Assembly (NCBI GenBank): GCA_029204225.1
Contig: CM055096.1
Coordinates: 29,814,995-29,878,994 of the forward strand
DNA length: 64,000 nt
From: Diphasiastrum complanatum
Lineage: Eukaryota; Streptophyta; Lycopodiopsida; Lycopodiales; Lycopodiaceae
Reading direction: 5' to 3'
The notes beneath the pieces were generated by a model. The model searched no databases. It worked only from the letters and a program-made list of their open reading frames with translations, and was not told the DNA's origin. Below are positions 23,300 to 35,210 of this stretch, piece by piece. Position 1 is the first letter of the stretch. Each line of letters opens with the position of its first letter. Position numbers and translations under genes: made by a program.

Positions 23300-24390
23300 A
23301 ACTAGCCAGTCAGCTATGCGGATCTCGTGAAAATGGCCACTGTTTGGAGTTCATCAGGGCAACTGTTGTGCAAGGTGTTGCCCACAGTGTAAGCTCGGGT
23401 GCGTCCACGGTTGGGGTGGTCGGCAGAACGGGGGACTTGATGAGTCAAGGTGTTGCCCTTGAGGTGTAAGCACGGTCAGTTCTGCGAGTAAAAATGCAAC
23501 GTCGCATTTTTCACATTTTTCTAAGTGCTTCAAATGTTAAGGAAATGACTCTGACAAAGTGTGGGGCAACCCTAAATCAGATTTAAGGGCACTGTCACGT
23601 TTTTCGCAAAAACCCAACATTGTCATCTTTTTGCGACACCTTCGCCTTTGGCAGTTTTAGTTCATTTCTACAGAGTGACAGTTTTGGTTTTTTTATGTAG
23701 ACAGACTGTTTATGACCAATTTCCACCGCCTATCAGCAATCAATTTCTGAATTGGATGAATGCCATCGGACACCAACCAACTGGAAATCGCCTTTGATGA
23801 CCTAATTGCTTATACTTTTTAAGAAGTTAACAAGTTCTGAAGCGATGCATCAACATTGTGAATTGTGAAGGGGCTGAGTGTTATTACACGACGCTTCATG
23901 CGCTCTTATCAAGCAGATCACAATCAAAAAGTATTGTAGTTAGCTCTCTATCAAGCTTTCAAGCTTGAACTCTCTTGAGCATTATAGCTCAATCTTTTAG
24001 AGATTTATCTTAGAGTTGTTATTGCGCTACTGCTTATCAACAAAGTTGCTTATTATCAGACTTATTCTCAGTTACTCAGAGACAACTTAGAGTGCACGAT
24101 TTCTATCCGCTATTGTATTGCGCTCATTAGCATCTGATTTTGTTTTTCTGAATTAATACTATCTTCTTATTGCATTCAGTATATGTTAGAATGCATGCAT
24201 CTCTGTATTGCTTTTGTAACTTGTAGAAATTGTCTAAGAATTCAATACTTCATGTTTGGCTACGTAATCACTTAGTATCTAGCGATTTCAGAGTTAGTTG
24301 CTAAAGATTGAATGTGATTCATCACTACTGCTTTGTTAAATTTTTGATAGGCATAGTCATGCATTGGAAGTAGGACGTTTTTGCATTGCA
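23300..24390. other. Non-coding retroelement leader and unassigned sequence
   Basis: No gag or pol follows the primer-binding site on the plus strand. The first ~170 bp are GC-richer and contain a doublet around CAAGGTGTTGCCC. The rest is AT-rich with no recognisable feature. Confidence 0.5.
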
Positions 24391-24392
24391 AT

Positions 24393-24660
24393 TTAGCCAA
24401 GTTTCCCGTTTTTCTTAGATACTACCACAATAGGCGATATCCAATCAGTGTGTTCCATCTCGTAGATGAATCCTACATCTAGAAGCTTCTTCAACTCTTC
24501 TTGGATCAGCTGGGCGTAGTGCGGATTGGACCTATAAGGCCTACTAACTGCGGTTTTTGCACCCTCATCCAGTGGAATGGTGTGAACCACTACATCTGGC
24601 AATATGCCCTTCAGCTCAACGTAATTCCAAGCAAGACATTACTTTGTGAAGCCCTCCTTT
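24393..24660 (-). pseudogene. Ty3/gypsy reverse transcriptase, N-terminal fragment
   Basis: Reads LPDVVVHTIPLDEGAK, RPYRSNPHYAQLIQEELKKL and WISPIVVVSKKNGKL, the conserved entry to gypsy RT. Upstream in frame AWNYVELKG also fits the linker to protease. The palm catalytic motifs are absent: homology stops after KKNGKL at about 24393. It lies 5' of, and apart from, the gag fragment at 21.5 kb, so the two come from separate or rearranged insertions. Confidence 0.82.
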
Positions 24661-24699
24661 TTTGCATTTGTGTGATTGATTGCGGATGTATGAATGCTT

Positions 24700-26090
24700 G
24701 ATTGTTGTTTCCTAATCATGCTATCACATTAAAGAAGATCATTAGCTCAAGCTTTCATCCATTAATCCACAAAATCACACAATGGTAAAATAGGTGTTAG
24801 AAATCACTTTTGGAGAGATTATTAAGATCCATAGGTAGATTCTATTTCCATTGCTCCCCGGCCTTGAGAATATAAGCCTCAAGAGGAGAAGATCTAGAGC
24901 TCAAGAAGCCTAGATTCTCCAAGAAAGCCAAGATCCAAGAAGAGGATCTTCACCTTCCAAAACCATAAGCATCTTATGTGTTATCTTGTCTTGAAGCAAA
25001 TACTTGACAGATGACTTTCTTTGAGCATAATGTTAATTAAGAGGTAACAAGTTTTAGGGTTTGTCAACTTTTAGACAAAGAAGTCATGTATGATGTGTGA
25101 TGAGAATGATACTACATCTTGGTAAAAATAAATAAAAACAAATGGAACACATATAAGGATGTGCTATTGTAGTTCTACGAGAAAACTAGATATGTTTCTT
25201 GTGGTAAGAAGATGTAATGAGGTATTGCTCTACTACCCATCATTTTTGTATTGGAATCATTAGTACCTAAAGAAGGTGTATACATATTGGAAGATGGGTA
25301 GTTCTCAAGAGGCTGCTTCACCACGCATTCAGGTACGGAAATAAGTATAAAAGCATTTGTGAGTTTTGTATATTTACCCAATTCTAGGGTTTGCACCAAT
25401 ACTTCAAACACTTACAAATATGAGTTATGGTTATACATGTAATGCTAGAAGATGTGATAGGGTATATTGTTCGTAAATGTGGTTGATGTATGTAAGCTAG
25501 TACTTGTTCTAAGGTCTGGCTCTTGCGGGCTTGCATGGCATGGATTTGCCCAAGCCATAAGGTGTATGAATTCTGAATGATCTTTTTGGATGTTCTTGGG
25601 GCTAGTATGGCATGGATCTGACCTAGTACCCTACATCGATGCTGGAACGAGATCTCTTTGTACATCGTGAAGTGTGGTATTGTTTCTTATGTTTATGAGA
25701 TGTTAATGTGAGCTTAATACATTTGTTTCACCCTTATACTGATCAGTACGGCATCTACCCTGATACAGTTTTGTGTTTAGGGCAGAATGTAATGCTAATA
25801 ATGAATATCATGGTAGGGAAGATTGAACATATGATATGTGTTTGCAATTGAGCTGATAAAGTAGTGAATCTTGTTTCGGACATGGATGACAATTGATGCT
25901 CAAATGTGACACCTGTCTTCTCCACTATACTAACTTGTGCGGTTTTGTGTTGTGGGATGGTGGTAGGTAACAGTAAGGGTTCAAAGAGTTTGGTGTTGAC
26001 TAGTCAAGAGGGACTATGTGAAATCTTTTTAGTTTCTCTCTACATCTTTTTAGATGTAAACCCGCCGTACCTTTTGGTCGGGGTAGTACC
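24700..26090. other. AT-rich DNA, no gene supported
   Basis: Only short unrelated ORFs. A short imperfect duplication around GGCATGGAT(T/C)TG occurs near 25535 and 25610. It may include the 5' non-coding part of the Penelope-like element that follows. Confidence 0.4.
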
Positions 26091-27252
26091 AAACATTTGC
26101 CTTTACTTGGATTTTATGGATTTTACTTTGATTCTATTAAAAAGAAAGATACCCTGAACATTGTTGAGAATATCTTTATAGACCTCCCTAACTATGTTGA
26201 ACGCATTGCTAAGGAAGAAAAAATTTGCAATTCTCATATTCAGATATTTTTTGCTTGTTTGGAAAAAGAAAATAGTGCTTTGACTATTGATATGTCCCCC
26301 CTCTTACCACTACCATTGATCTTTATTGAAGACCTTCATGAGGATAGTGCTTCCCAACTAGAATCCTTCTCACAAAAAGTCTGTAAAGCCGACAATTAGT
26401 CTTTCTTTGAGTTTTGTCAAGCTAAGAGCTGCCAAGTACCTCTGGCGCCTGGCCGTACTATTGAGTTTAAGTCTGCCAAAACTGCCTACAAGCTATGGAG
26501 CCTTCCGTTTGTAAATTTTTTGGCACCAATCTTATTTGAACTTTGGATTGCTCTTACCCATCTTACTGATGTTGAAGTCCAGACCTGCAAACAAGCCGCT
26601 TTGCATAAGAATCTCACTTTTGAGACCCCTATTGCCTTTGATATTGTCATAAAAATGAGTAGATTTGAGTCTTCGAGATGTCCTTTTGAAAAAACCTGGG
26701 CTAGAACTAGGGGCCAATTTGAAACTGGTTTTAACATAATGAACCTGCATCAATCTAGGATCTCAAACTAGAAAAGACCTTTCTTTAAATGTAGATGCGG
26801 TGACAAATGCAAAAATAATTATTCTATTATCTGGTTTGATCACGCTATCTGGTTTATGATGAATAATCTTGCCAAATTCTTTCGTGGTGCTTCCCTACAT
26901 AACCAATTGAATATTTTTTTTCTTTGGCTACATAAACCTACAAGAGATGTTGTTAAAGCCCACCTTGCTTTTATTTACATTATACATCACATGATTGATG
27001 TCGCCATAGAACTCACCAATGATTCTACTGCTAAGCTTCTAGCACACCTTGATGAAGCCGAAAACATCCACAAAATTGAACTTTTTTTTAAAAAGCCCAG
27101 TTTTTCTACCTTACAAGATAAATACTTCCAGAATACATGCAAGAGATCAAGGTCCCTCAATTTGAACAATCCAAGCTCGGTTATGTCAAGCAACGGCAAC
27201 TAGAAAAGGAAGTACTTTCCTAATAAAGGCAATGCAAGACAAAGCAATAGTG

Positions 27253-27788
27253 TGTCATTTACTTTTCATACATCAGTGCTTTTCAAAGCAATATAATATC
27301 CATTGTAAGCTTTGTAGGCCCAAAAGGAGCTATTAGCCTTAATAACAAGGTGGTTCCCTCTTTAGGCCCTCCAAAGTAATTAATAAGGATAATAGGCCAA
27401 CAAGGGCCCAATGTAGTTTGAATAATACTTAACAAGGACTAACTATCCCTCAAGATAGTTATGTATAGTTAAGTAAGAGCATTGTCTGAAACTAGGGAAG
27501 AGACATCATTTTATGAATCTTTTGGCTCATTTGCAAGTGAGAGCTTCTAGCTTCCTTGTGAATGTGAGCCATAGGGATCTCCATTGCTAGGTCTCATGTG
27601 CCCTATCCACATGAATCAATGCTCATGTTCATATCTTGTACTCTTTCTTTCATTACTAATGTGATTCTATGGTGATCTCCATGTTTCTAGCTTTCTATTG
27701 ATATGCTATCATGATTGTCTTGTTCTCTTCTTGCTTCTAGCTTTACTTCCATTGTAATTGCTATTAGTTTGGGATTTGGCACATGACA
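27253..27788 (+). repeat. 5' LTR of the 7.1-kb element
   Basis: Begins TGTCATTTAC and ends CACATGACA. Differs from the 3' LTR by roughly 14 substitutions or single-base indels. Confidence 0.9.
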
Positions 27789-28482
27789 TTTCTTGGTATC
27801 AGAACATAGATCCATGATTCATGATGATTCTATGAGAATTCCATTAGATTTGATGAGTTTGTTGTTTTTGTAGCTTTCTTTTTGCTAATTTTTAACGTTG
27901 AATTTTTCAGTTTTGTTCAGACGAATTTTTAGCATTCAATTTCGTTTTTTATTTCTAATTTGGTTCAATATTTTGTGGAGCTTTGCTTTGCTTTAATTTT
28001 CACCAATTTTCAAGACAATTGGATAAGAGATGCAAAAGTTATTGCACTTTTCCCAAGAGCTGTCAAAATAGGTGACTAGAATCTTGCCTTCACTTGATTT
28101 GAATTTTTCAGATTTGATCTGAGTTTTTATTTCTAGTTTCCTTCCATAGGATTTTAGAGCTCTAGTTTTGTTAGTTTTTTTTCTTCAAAATTTTTAGTCC
28201 TGTTCTACTGTTATTTTGACCTATGAAACCACATTCAATTATTGATCTCATACTATAGCCTGATAGAGCTTATTGTTAGCTTTTCAGAGGTACTGAGTTT
28301 GTTTGATTTGGATCAGTATTGAGGAAGTTATGGTCAAATTTCTAGAGATGGGTCAGATTAGCCAGAATCTTGCAAAAAAAATTTATAAGCGAGAGAGAAG
28401 CACTTCAAATTTTCATATTTCAAGTTTAGTTTTCTTTGTAAATTTTTTTCACATTTTTCATTTTGAAGTTTTATTAAAAAAA

Positions 28483-29131
28483 ACCAAACCTAACCCTAAC
28501 TACCTAAAGCCCTAACCCTAAACCCTAACCTAAACCTATTCAACTCCCCTAGAGTTTTCAGAAAGTGAGGAAGAAAATGAACTGCTCCTGCGCAGCACAT
28601 TTTCTCATCATAGTTGTTGCCGACTAATATTCTATGCAGCTTCAGAACATTAAAACTTCACACTCCTTCCAAATAACCTGAACAATGCTGCTTTCTTCTA
28701 CTAATGTCCGCTTCCAGCAAGTGTTACCAAGCCATGTATCACTTGTTCGCTGCGCAATATCTTAGCAGCAAAGACGCTCCCAAATATCACGCTTGCTGCA
28801 CTACAAATCAAAACTCATTGCTGACAGCTATGTAACAAATTGCGCATCGGCATAAAAGATGAATGCAAAGGAGTTGTGATAAGCCTGCACCGCCTGAATT
28901 CTGCTTATCATTGTAATCAGGTAATTGCGAAATGGAACTAGTATGAGATTGTGGGAAGCAGCAGCAGCAATGAATTTGCGAAAGAAGCGTGGTTAAGCGG
29001 TGATCGGTGAAAGATCGTGGATGATAAGACGACGACGATGGCGATGGCGATCTCCGTGATGCAGCAACAACAGTAGTGACACTGAAGACTTAGCTAAAAT
29101 TTTAAAATTTAATCAAATTTAATTCCTTCGG

Positions 29132-29162
<31 letters not shown>

Positions 29163-29600
29163 GCTTGTTTGTTCGCATGCAGCGATGGCGCTGAGAATCG
29201 ACGAGTAAAGCTAAAGGAGTTGTTCGCATACCAGTAAGTATTGTTTTAATAACAGATCATGGCGCTTGCAGCTAATTCTGCTGCAATGACACATCAGACA
29301 TAGTGTCGGCACCATCCCTGATTGTTGCGGCAGTAGCAGATTTGGAGTGATGCTTCCTCGCTGATGCATCTCCACAGCAGTGCCAATGGCATCACGCAGC
29401 TTTCTGTCGGCTACTCTCTCTCTTTCTCTAACCGTCGGCTACCTCCTCTCTCGCTCTCTAAGAGTCGCCTACCTCTTCTCTCTCTCTACCTTCACGTCGG
29501 CTACCTCCTCTCTCTCTAAATGCGTCGGTTGAGATTTTCTCTTTCTAAATTTTGTCTATTGAAATTTTCTCTCTTTTTTCTCTCTCTAGCCCGATCCCCT
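28483..29600. repeat. Telomere-like motif, CT microsatellite and CT-rich tandem repeats in the leader of the 7.1-kb element
   Basis: 28483-28545 contains several CCCTAA-type steps (plant telomere-like, probably incidental). 29133-29161 is (CT)n. 29408-29530 has about four units built on GTCGGCTACCTC plus CTCTCTCT. No coding sequence is apparent in this ~1.1 kb. Confidence 0.6.
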
Positions 29601-30241
29601 CTGTTGTCACAAATTTTTTTTTTTTTACTAGCACTCAAATTACACCACAAGAGCAACTGATAAAAGAAATTTGCCGACAATTTTCGGATTTTTGACGGTT
29701 TTTTCTATTCTTCTACGAGCACAGGGATGTTTCATGGATTTCAAAGTGTTCTCCAATTTGTAAAAAAAAATTTAAAGCCCCCCCTTTCTAAGTTGTATAT
29801 AATCCATTTTACCAGTTTTTTTTTAATTTTCGTAACTTCTTTGTTTGAGCTCAGATCCCAGTGCTATAAAAACAAATCGTGATCAGAAAGATGAGCCTGA
29901 CACTGCTAAGTTATTAAAATTGTTTCATTATTACTTTTCAAATTTCTTTTAAAACCCCTTTTCTTGAGTCAGATTTTACGTGTTTTTATTAGTTATTTTT
30001 TGAAGTTCCATATCTTTTCCGTTTGAGTTCAGAATTCGATGCTATAAAAAGCAAAAGTCCTCAATTTCATATAAACTTCAAGGTTTTGCCATTCTCAATT
30101 TTACTCATTGTAGAACTCTTAGTTTTAACTGGGTGGAGAAACTGCCAAGAGCTTATTTCCTTGCAAAAATTAAACTTCGCAATTTTTTCTATAAGGGTCC
30201 TTCTAAATTTTCAGACTCATATTCTCCCTTGATTTGTCAAA

Positions 30242-31069
30242 ATGGATTCTAATTTTGACTATGAGGTGGAATTTGATAATCAATCTGAATGTGATGACCA
30301 ATCATATTGTGATTATCAGTATGAGGAGTAGAATGATGGTATTTCAAATCAATATTATCAGTATGGAGAGCACAATGACAATAATTCAGATCAATATGAG
30401 CAACACGACTCATATGGAGACTGTTTGAGTGATGATGAGAACTATTCTGACCAACATAAAAACCATGAGCTACACCAGTCAAATCAATCTAATATTGATG
30501 GTGGTTTTTATAGTAGTGACAGTGATGATGAGCTATATTCACGACAATCAAAACATCATCGCAATTCACAAGGTGATGAGCACGCACTGCGGTACATGAG
30601 TTCTGTGTGCCAACTTGAACAATCGTCATCTCATGTGCAACGTTGCATACAGAATAGCACTTTCAATAATGCCACTCCTCATACCCATTGTGGTTCACCA
30701 TTACTATTGTTCAATGGACAATCGAGCCATACTGCAGAGGTGACAGAAGAACTGTAGGTTTCGAACCAACAAGAAAACGTACTAGATAAACTGCAGGCCA
30801 CACAAGATTTGATAGTTGGAATGTTGCAAGAAATGAGACAAGGTCGGCAAGTAAGGAAACAGAATCGACAAGATGATGAGGTGAAATGGACAAAATTGTT
30901 TGTTAGCCTAGCTGGTGGGCAAGACAAAATTGTGGGAGCTGATCAAAGATGTAATGAGCCATCTACTTCATTCCAGCTACAATCTCCATCACAAAATGTA
31001 ACACCTTCTCAAGATGTCCAGAGAATTGACATGAAAGGTATTGTTGAAATATTGGAAAAATCTATCTAA
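30242..31069 (+). pseudogene. Acidic ORF a of the 7.1-kb element (two in-frame TAGs)
   Basis: A 275-codon frame from ATG at 30242, broken only by TAG at 30329-30331 and TAG at 30755-30757. The N-terminal two-thirds is rich in Asp, Ser, Asn, Gln, His and Tyr (for example YSDQHKNHELHQSNQS). The C-terminal part is a probable helix (LDKLQATQDLIVGMLQEMRQ) followed by RQVRKQNRQDDEVKW. No retroviral zinc knuckle or known gag fold is visible. A polypurine-like GTAAGTAGGGGA follows at about 31075. It may be a gag-like or accessory protein of the element; function unknown. Confidence 0.5.
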
Positions 31070-31286
31070 TGTTGTAAGTAGGGGATCTTGAAATGCCAAA
31101 GATGAATTGAGCTCTTTTGGCTTAGTAAAGACTCATCTTAGAATAAAATATTCAAGGTAGGTAGAAGTAGAAACTCGAACTACCATAGGAATTGTCATTT
31201 GTACTTTGCATGCCACATTTAATGCATGAAAATACTAGGTGGCACAATTAGACATATTGAGGTGGCTTGAATAAGTCTAGATAGCT

Positions 31287-32566
31287 TGAGAGGTGGATTC
31301 ATAACTCCAATTCAACTCAAAGCAGGAGGAGAGTCCATGGATCTATATATATGTGATGTACTCTCATTGAGAAGATGATGATTTTTGTGTGTAATGCAAA
31401 TTTGGAGACTAAGCTCTTTGTGCCCTCTCTCTCTACTCGAGTTTGTACTTTCATATTCTCTCTCTAGCCGAGTTGAGGCATTTATTGTACTTAGTTTCAT
31501 GTTTTGTTGACAAATCTTGCTTGTAACACAATAATATTTCTTGTATGATCAGCTTTCCTATTGTCAATCAATGCTAGTTTGATCTTTATGGTATTATTGG
31601 GCTTAGGAGATCAAAAGTACATGTGTAGGGCATCCCACACGTGTGAATTCAACATGGTATCAGAGCCTACCTAGGATTTACAAGCAAATCTAATCAAAAA
31701 GTTTGCAAATTTGATCAGATTTCAAGCTAGAAATTGTCTAGATTCTACTTTCTAGCTAGTTTGCAGTTTTCTGGTGATTTAGAGCTTCAAATCACTTTGA
31801 ATGATCCAGATCAGGTACTGTACAGAATTTCAGGTGCAGGCACGTGTGAAATCTGCCCATTTTCAATTTGGTGGTTCTCTCTCACCTTAGATCCAAATTT
31901 CATGCAATTTTGCCCACTAGAAAGCTAGAAATGTGTAGAATCTGCTACAATTTGAATCATGATAGTTGGATAAGCCAATCAAAAGCTATAAGCTTTTGAA
32001 TAGTCGTAGGTAGGGCGCCTAGACCTGTGGCAAATCGTGAGTACATGTCATTTATTGCTTGAATGATCACAAAAATCATCCAGAAGTTGACCAATCTCAT
32101 CTATATGTGATTTAGGCAAAATTTAGAGGATCTAGGCAAATTGTTTCTTACAAATAGATTGTATTTGAGTCAATTTGACATTTTTTGGAGTATTTCACTG
32201 AGAGGTGGATTCATAACTCCAATTCAACTCAAAGGAAGAGGAGAGTCCATGGATCTATATATATGTGATGTACTCTCATTGAGAAGATGATGATTTTTGT
32301 GTGTAATGCAAATTTGGAGACTAAGCTCTTTGTGCCCTCTCTCTCTACTCGAGTTTGTACTTTCATATTCTCTCTCTAGCTGAGTTGAGGCATTTATTGT
32401 ACTTAGGTTCATGTTTTGTTGACAGATCTTGCTTGTAACACAATAATATTTCTTGTATGATTAGCTTTCCTATTGTCAATCAATGCTAGTTTGATCTTTA
32501 TGGTATTGTTGGGCTTAGGAGATCAAAAGTACATGTGTAGGGCATCCCACACGTGTGAATTCAACA
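31287..32566 (+). mobile_element. Small LTR pair nested in the 7.1-kb element
   Basis: Two near-identical 368-bp repeats, 31287-31654 and 32199-32566, both TGAGAGGTGG...GAATTCAACA. A canonical primer site TGGTATCAGAGCC begins at 31655. Only ~545 bp of non-coding sequence lies between, the size of a TRIM. The 5-bp flanks differ (TAGCT and TGTGT), so there is no target duplication. Sequence from about 31075, with a polypurine-like tract, suggests the left LTR is really longer (from about 31091) and the right copy is a 3' fragment, pointing to a recombination or deletion product. Confidence 0.72.
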
Positions 32567-32567
32567 T

Positions 32568-33515
32568 GTGTGCCAACGAATGTTCATCAAAATGTCCAAC
32601 AAAGAGGTGAAGTTTCAAGAATATCAACATTTTGAGGATGATGAACAATCTGATAATGGAAGTCAAGACTCAAATCAAGGAGAGCAAATTGATATTGATT
32701 CCGAAGGAACAGTCAACATTGGGAACTTGCTACAATCATGCCTTGGAAATCAAAATGGTAGTGATCAAGAGGAAATGTCTGGTATGGAAGATCCAATGCA
32801 GGAAATGAATTCAAATGAATCTGATGATTCTTCATCAAGATCATCAGAGGATGAACCAAAAGTGCAATTTGATGAGGAAAAGCAGTTACCAATGATGGAA
32901 AAGCCTATTCAACAGATGGATCAGCCAACTTCATCAACAGCTCTTGATTCCCCATTGAATTCACAGGAAATGGACAATCAACATTTATGCAGTGCTATGT
33001 CAATGCAAGGACATCGAAAATCAGCTGAGGACAACAAACTTGATGCGGAGGATTATGAGGACAATATTTTTGTTCTCAATATTGATTTTCAATTGAGCAG
33101 TACAAAGGCCAGTTCAGACAATGAAGTTGTCAATGAGGCAAATCACTCAAGGACCCTATCTTCCTTGAGATCACCAAAATTATCACATCACATTTAACTA
33201 GAAAACTTGTCTGAAACATCTTGTGAAATGGGACTAACAGACAAGGATACAACTTATCTATATGAACGTTTCACATTCAGTATAGAATGCACAACAAAAT
33301 GTGATGAAACTTGTATTATACAAGTTCCTAAGTTGGAGATTGATTATGCCAATAATTCCTTCATGCAGGATCTTCACAGTTCAGATGCAAGGCTTATGGT
33401 TATCATTGAAGCATTTGGATTGAACAACAAAGTGACTACCCAACAACATGGCAAAATCTTCAGACCAGCACAGCCAGATGCAATGCTAAAATATGATCCT
33501 AAAGGAATTGGATAG
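32568..33515 (+). pseudogene. Acidic ORF b of the 7.1-kb element
   Basis: 316 codons in one frame with a single TAA at 33195-33197. The first 200 residues are highly acidic and Ser/Gln rich (DDEQSDNGSQDSNQGEQ, SNESDDSSSRSSEDEP). The later part is less biased (YLYERFTFSIECTTK, VIIEAFGLNNKV). After 33515 protein-like sequence continues in another frame (DDPIYYNVEEADKRGYCD) nearly to the polypurine tract at 33803. The frame begins at the nested LTR junction, so the true N-terminus is unknown. No recognised domain. Confidence 0.45.
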
Positions 33516-33814
33516 ATGATCCAATTTATTACAATGTCGAAGAAGCAGACAAACGAGGATATTGTGATTTGAGTGTCAAAAAGCAATATGGTGCTTCATC
33601 CGTCTCTTCTTCGGCCATCTTTTCGTCTTCATGGAAACAAGTATTACAGTCTGAAGCTAGCAAAATGGATTCAATTCGATAGCTATGGATCTGTAATGCA
33701 GTAGTACTTTTTCTACGACGACACATCATCCATCGTAATTACTTAACCGAGGCGATCAAGGTGATCAAACAAGCGTCTTCATTTTTTAGGACAAAAATGT
33801 TTAAGTAGGGGAAG

Positions 33815-34349
33815 TGTCATGTACTTTTAGTACATCAGTGCTTTTCAAAGCAATATAATATCCATTGTAAGCTTTGTAGGTCCAAAAGAAGCTATTAGCC
33901 TTAATAACAAGGTGGTTCCCTCTTTAGGCCCTCCAAAGTAATTAATAAGGATAATAGGCCAACAAGGGCCCAATGTAGTTTGAATAATACTTAACAAGGA
34001 CTAGCTATCCCTCAAGATAGTTATGTTTAGTTAAGTAAGAGCATTGTCTATAACTAGGGAAGAGACATCATTTTATGAATCTTTGGCTCATTTGCAAGTG
34101 AGAGCTTCTAGCTTCCTTGTGAATGTGAGCCATAGGGATCTCCATTGTTAGGTCTCATGTGCCCTATCCACATGAATCAATGCTCATGTTCATATCTTGT
34201 ACTCTTTCTTTCATTACTAATGTGATTCTATGGTGATCTCCATGTTTCTAGCTTTCTATTGATATGCTATCATGATTGTCTTGTTCTCTTCTTGCTTCTA
34301 GCTTTATTTCCATTGTAATTGCTATTAGTTTGGGATTTGGCACATGACA
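33815..34349 (+). repeat. 3' LTR of the 7.1-kb element
   Basis: Begins TGTCATGTAC directly after the polypurine tract and ends CACATGACA, followed by the TAGTG duplication. Confidence 0.9.
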
Positions 34350-35099
34350 TAGTGGCAAAGAGGATCTTCCCTTTAGAAAGCTGAATTTTTACCTTGACTA
34401 ATTTGTGTGCTTGAGGAAGTAGAAGAAAAAAGATCACTGGAGATCAATGCAACAGGAAGGCTACAGCTTATGGTTAGGAGAGACAAAGAGAAGATGTTCT
34501 TACATTTACGTTATTACAATAGATGCTTTGAGAGTATAAATATCAAACAACTTTATTTCGACAGTTTACTTCGGATTTTTTGTTCTATTGATGAGATCTT
34601 TGAGCAAATTGTGTTTGGTTGGACTTATTTTTCGCATTTGAAGCATGAATGATATAAGCCCTTTCAAGTTCTTTGCGAGTTTGATGTTAATGATATCCCA
34701 CCTTTTATATGCTCTAACATTAAACGATTAAAAGATTTTATTTCTGAAAGTTTTGGGCATGTGATTTCCATGGATACTAGAATTATTAGCAATAAGTTTT
34801 TAAAGAACAACTTGAATGAAGGACTTAATCATATTCCTATACGTCAATCAAATATCAATGAGATTGCTACTGAATTGTACCAAGAATGGCTTAAACTGGC
34901 TAAAATGTTACCCATATATCAGAACATTGATCACGATACGAAAAGCATGTTGTAACAAACTTTTTAAAGATAACTAAATGGCTGCACGATAAAAGCTTAA
35001 TTGAAAACAAGCTAAGGAATGTCATTGATGAGCTCACTGATTGGATCACTACCAACTTATATGTGAATGGTATGGATAAGGCTTAGCATAATCCCTATT

Positions 35100-35210
35100 T
35101 CATGTGCATCTACTTTGTTAGAAATTTGGCTTTACAGAGGTTGTCTAGCATAGTCAATGTTTCATGTGCATCTACTTTGTTAGAAATTTGGCTTTACAAA
35201 GGTTGTCTAG
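35100..35210. repeat. ~49-bp duplication inside the Penelope-like remnant
   Basis: TCATGTGCATCTACTTTG through GGTTGTCTAG occurs at about 35100-35148 and again at 35162-35210 with one or two differences. Confidence 0.8.

Larger units (their letters stand above)
27253..34349 (+). mobile_element. LTR retrotransposon without pol, 7.1 kb, TSD TAGTG
   Basis: LTRs at 27253-27788 (536 bp) and 33815-34349 (535 bp), both TGTCAT...GACA and about 97% alike by eye, so the insertion is fairly recent. A perfect 5-bp target duplication TAGTG lies at 27248-27252 and 34350-34354. A degenerate initiator-Met primer site (TGGTATCAGA) is at 27794-27803. The polypurine tract AAGTAGGGGAAG is at 33803-33814. The internal region shows no RT, RNase H, integrase or protease motif. 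It holds two acidic ORFs (30242-31069 and 32568-33515) and a smaller LTR pair (31287-32566). This is a non-autonomous element of LARD type, inserted into the Penelope-like element. Confidence 0.9.

Noticed and set aside
21590-23469. Several 70-135-codon plus-strand ORFs with similar sequences
   Set aside because: They are paired copies produced by the tandem duplication within an LTR and match no protein family.
28483-28545. CCCTAA-type steps as a telomere or interstitial telomere
   Set aside because: Only a few imperfect units inside a retroelement leader; also seen near 36880. Such short runs are common in plant DNA.
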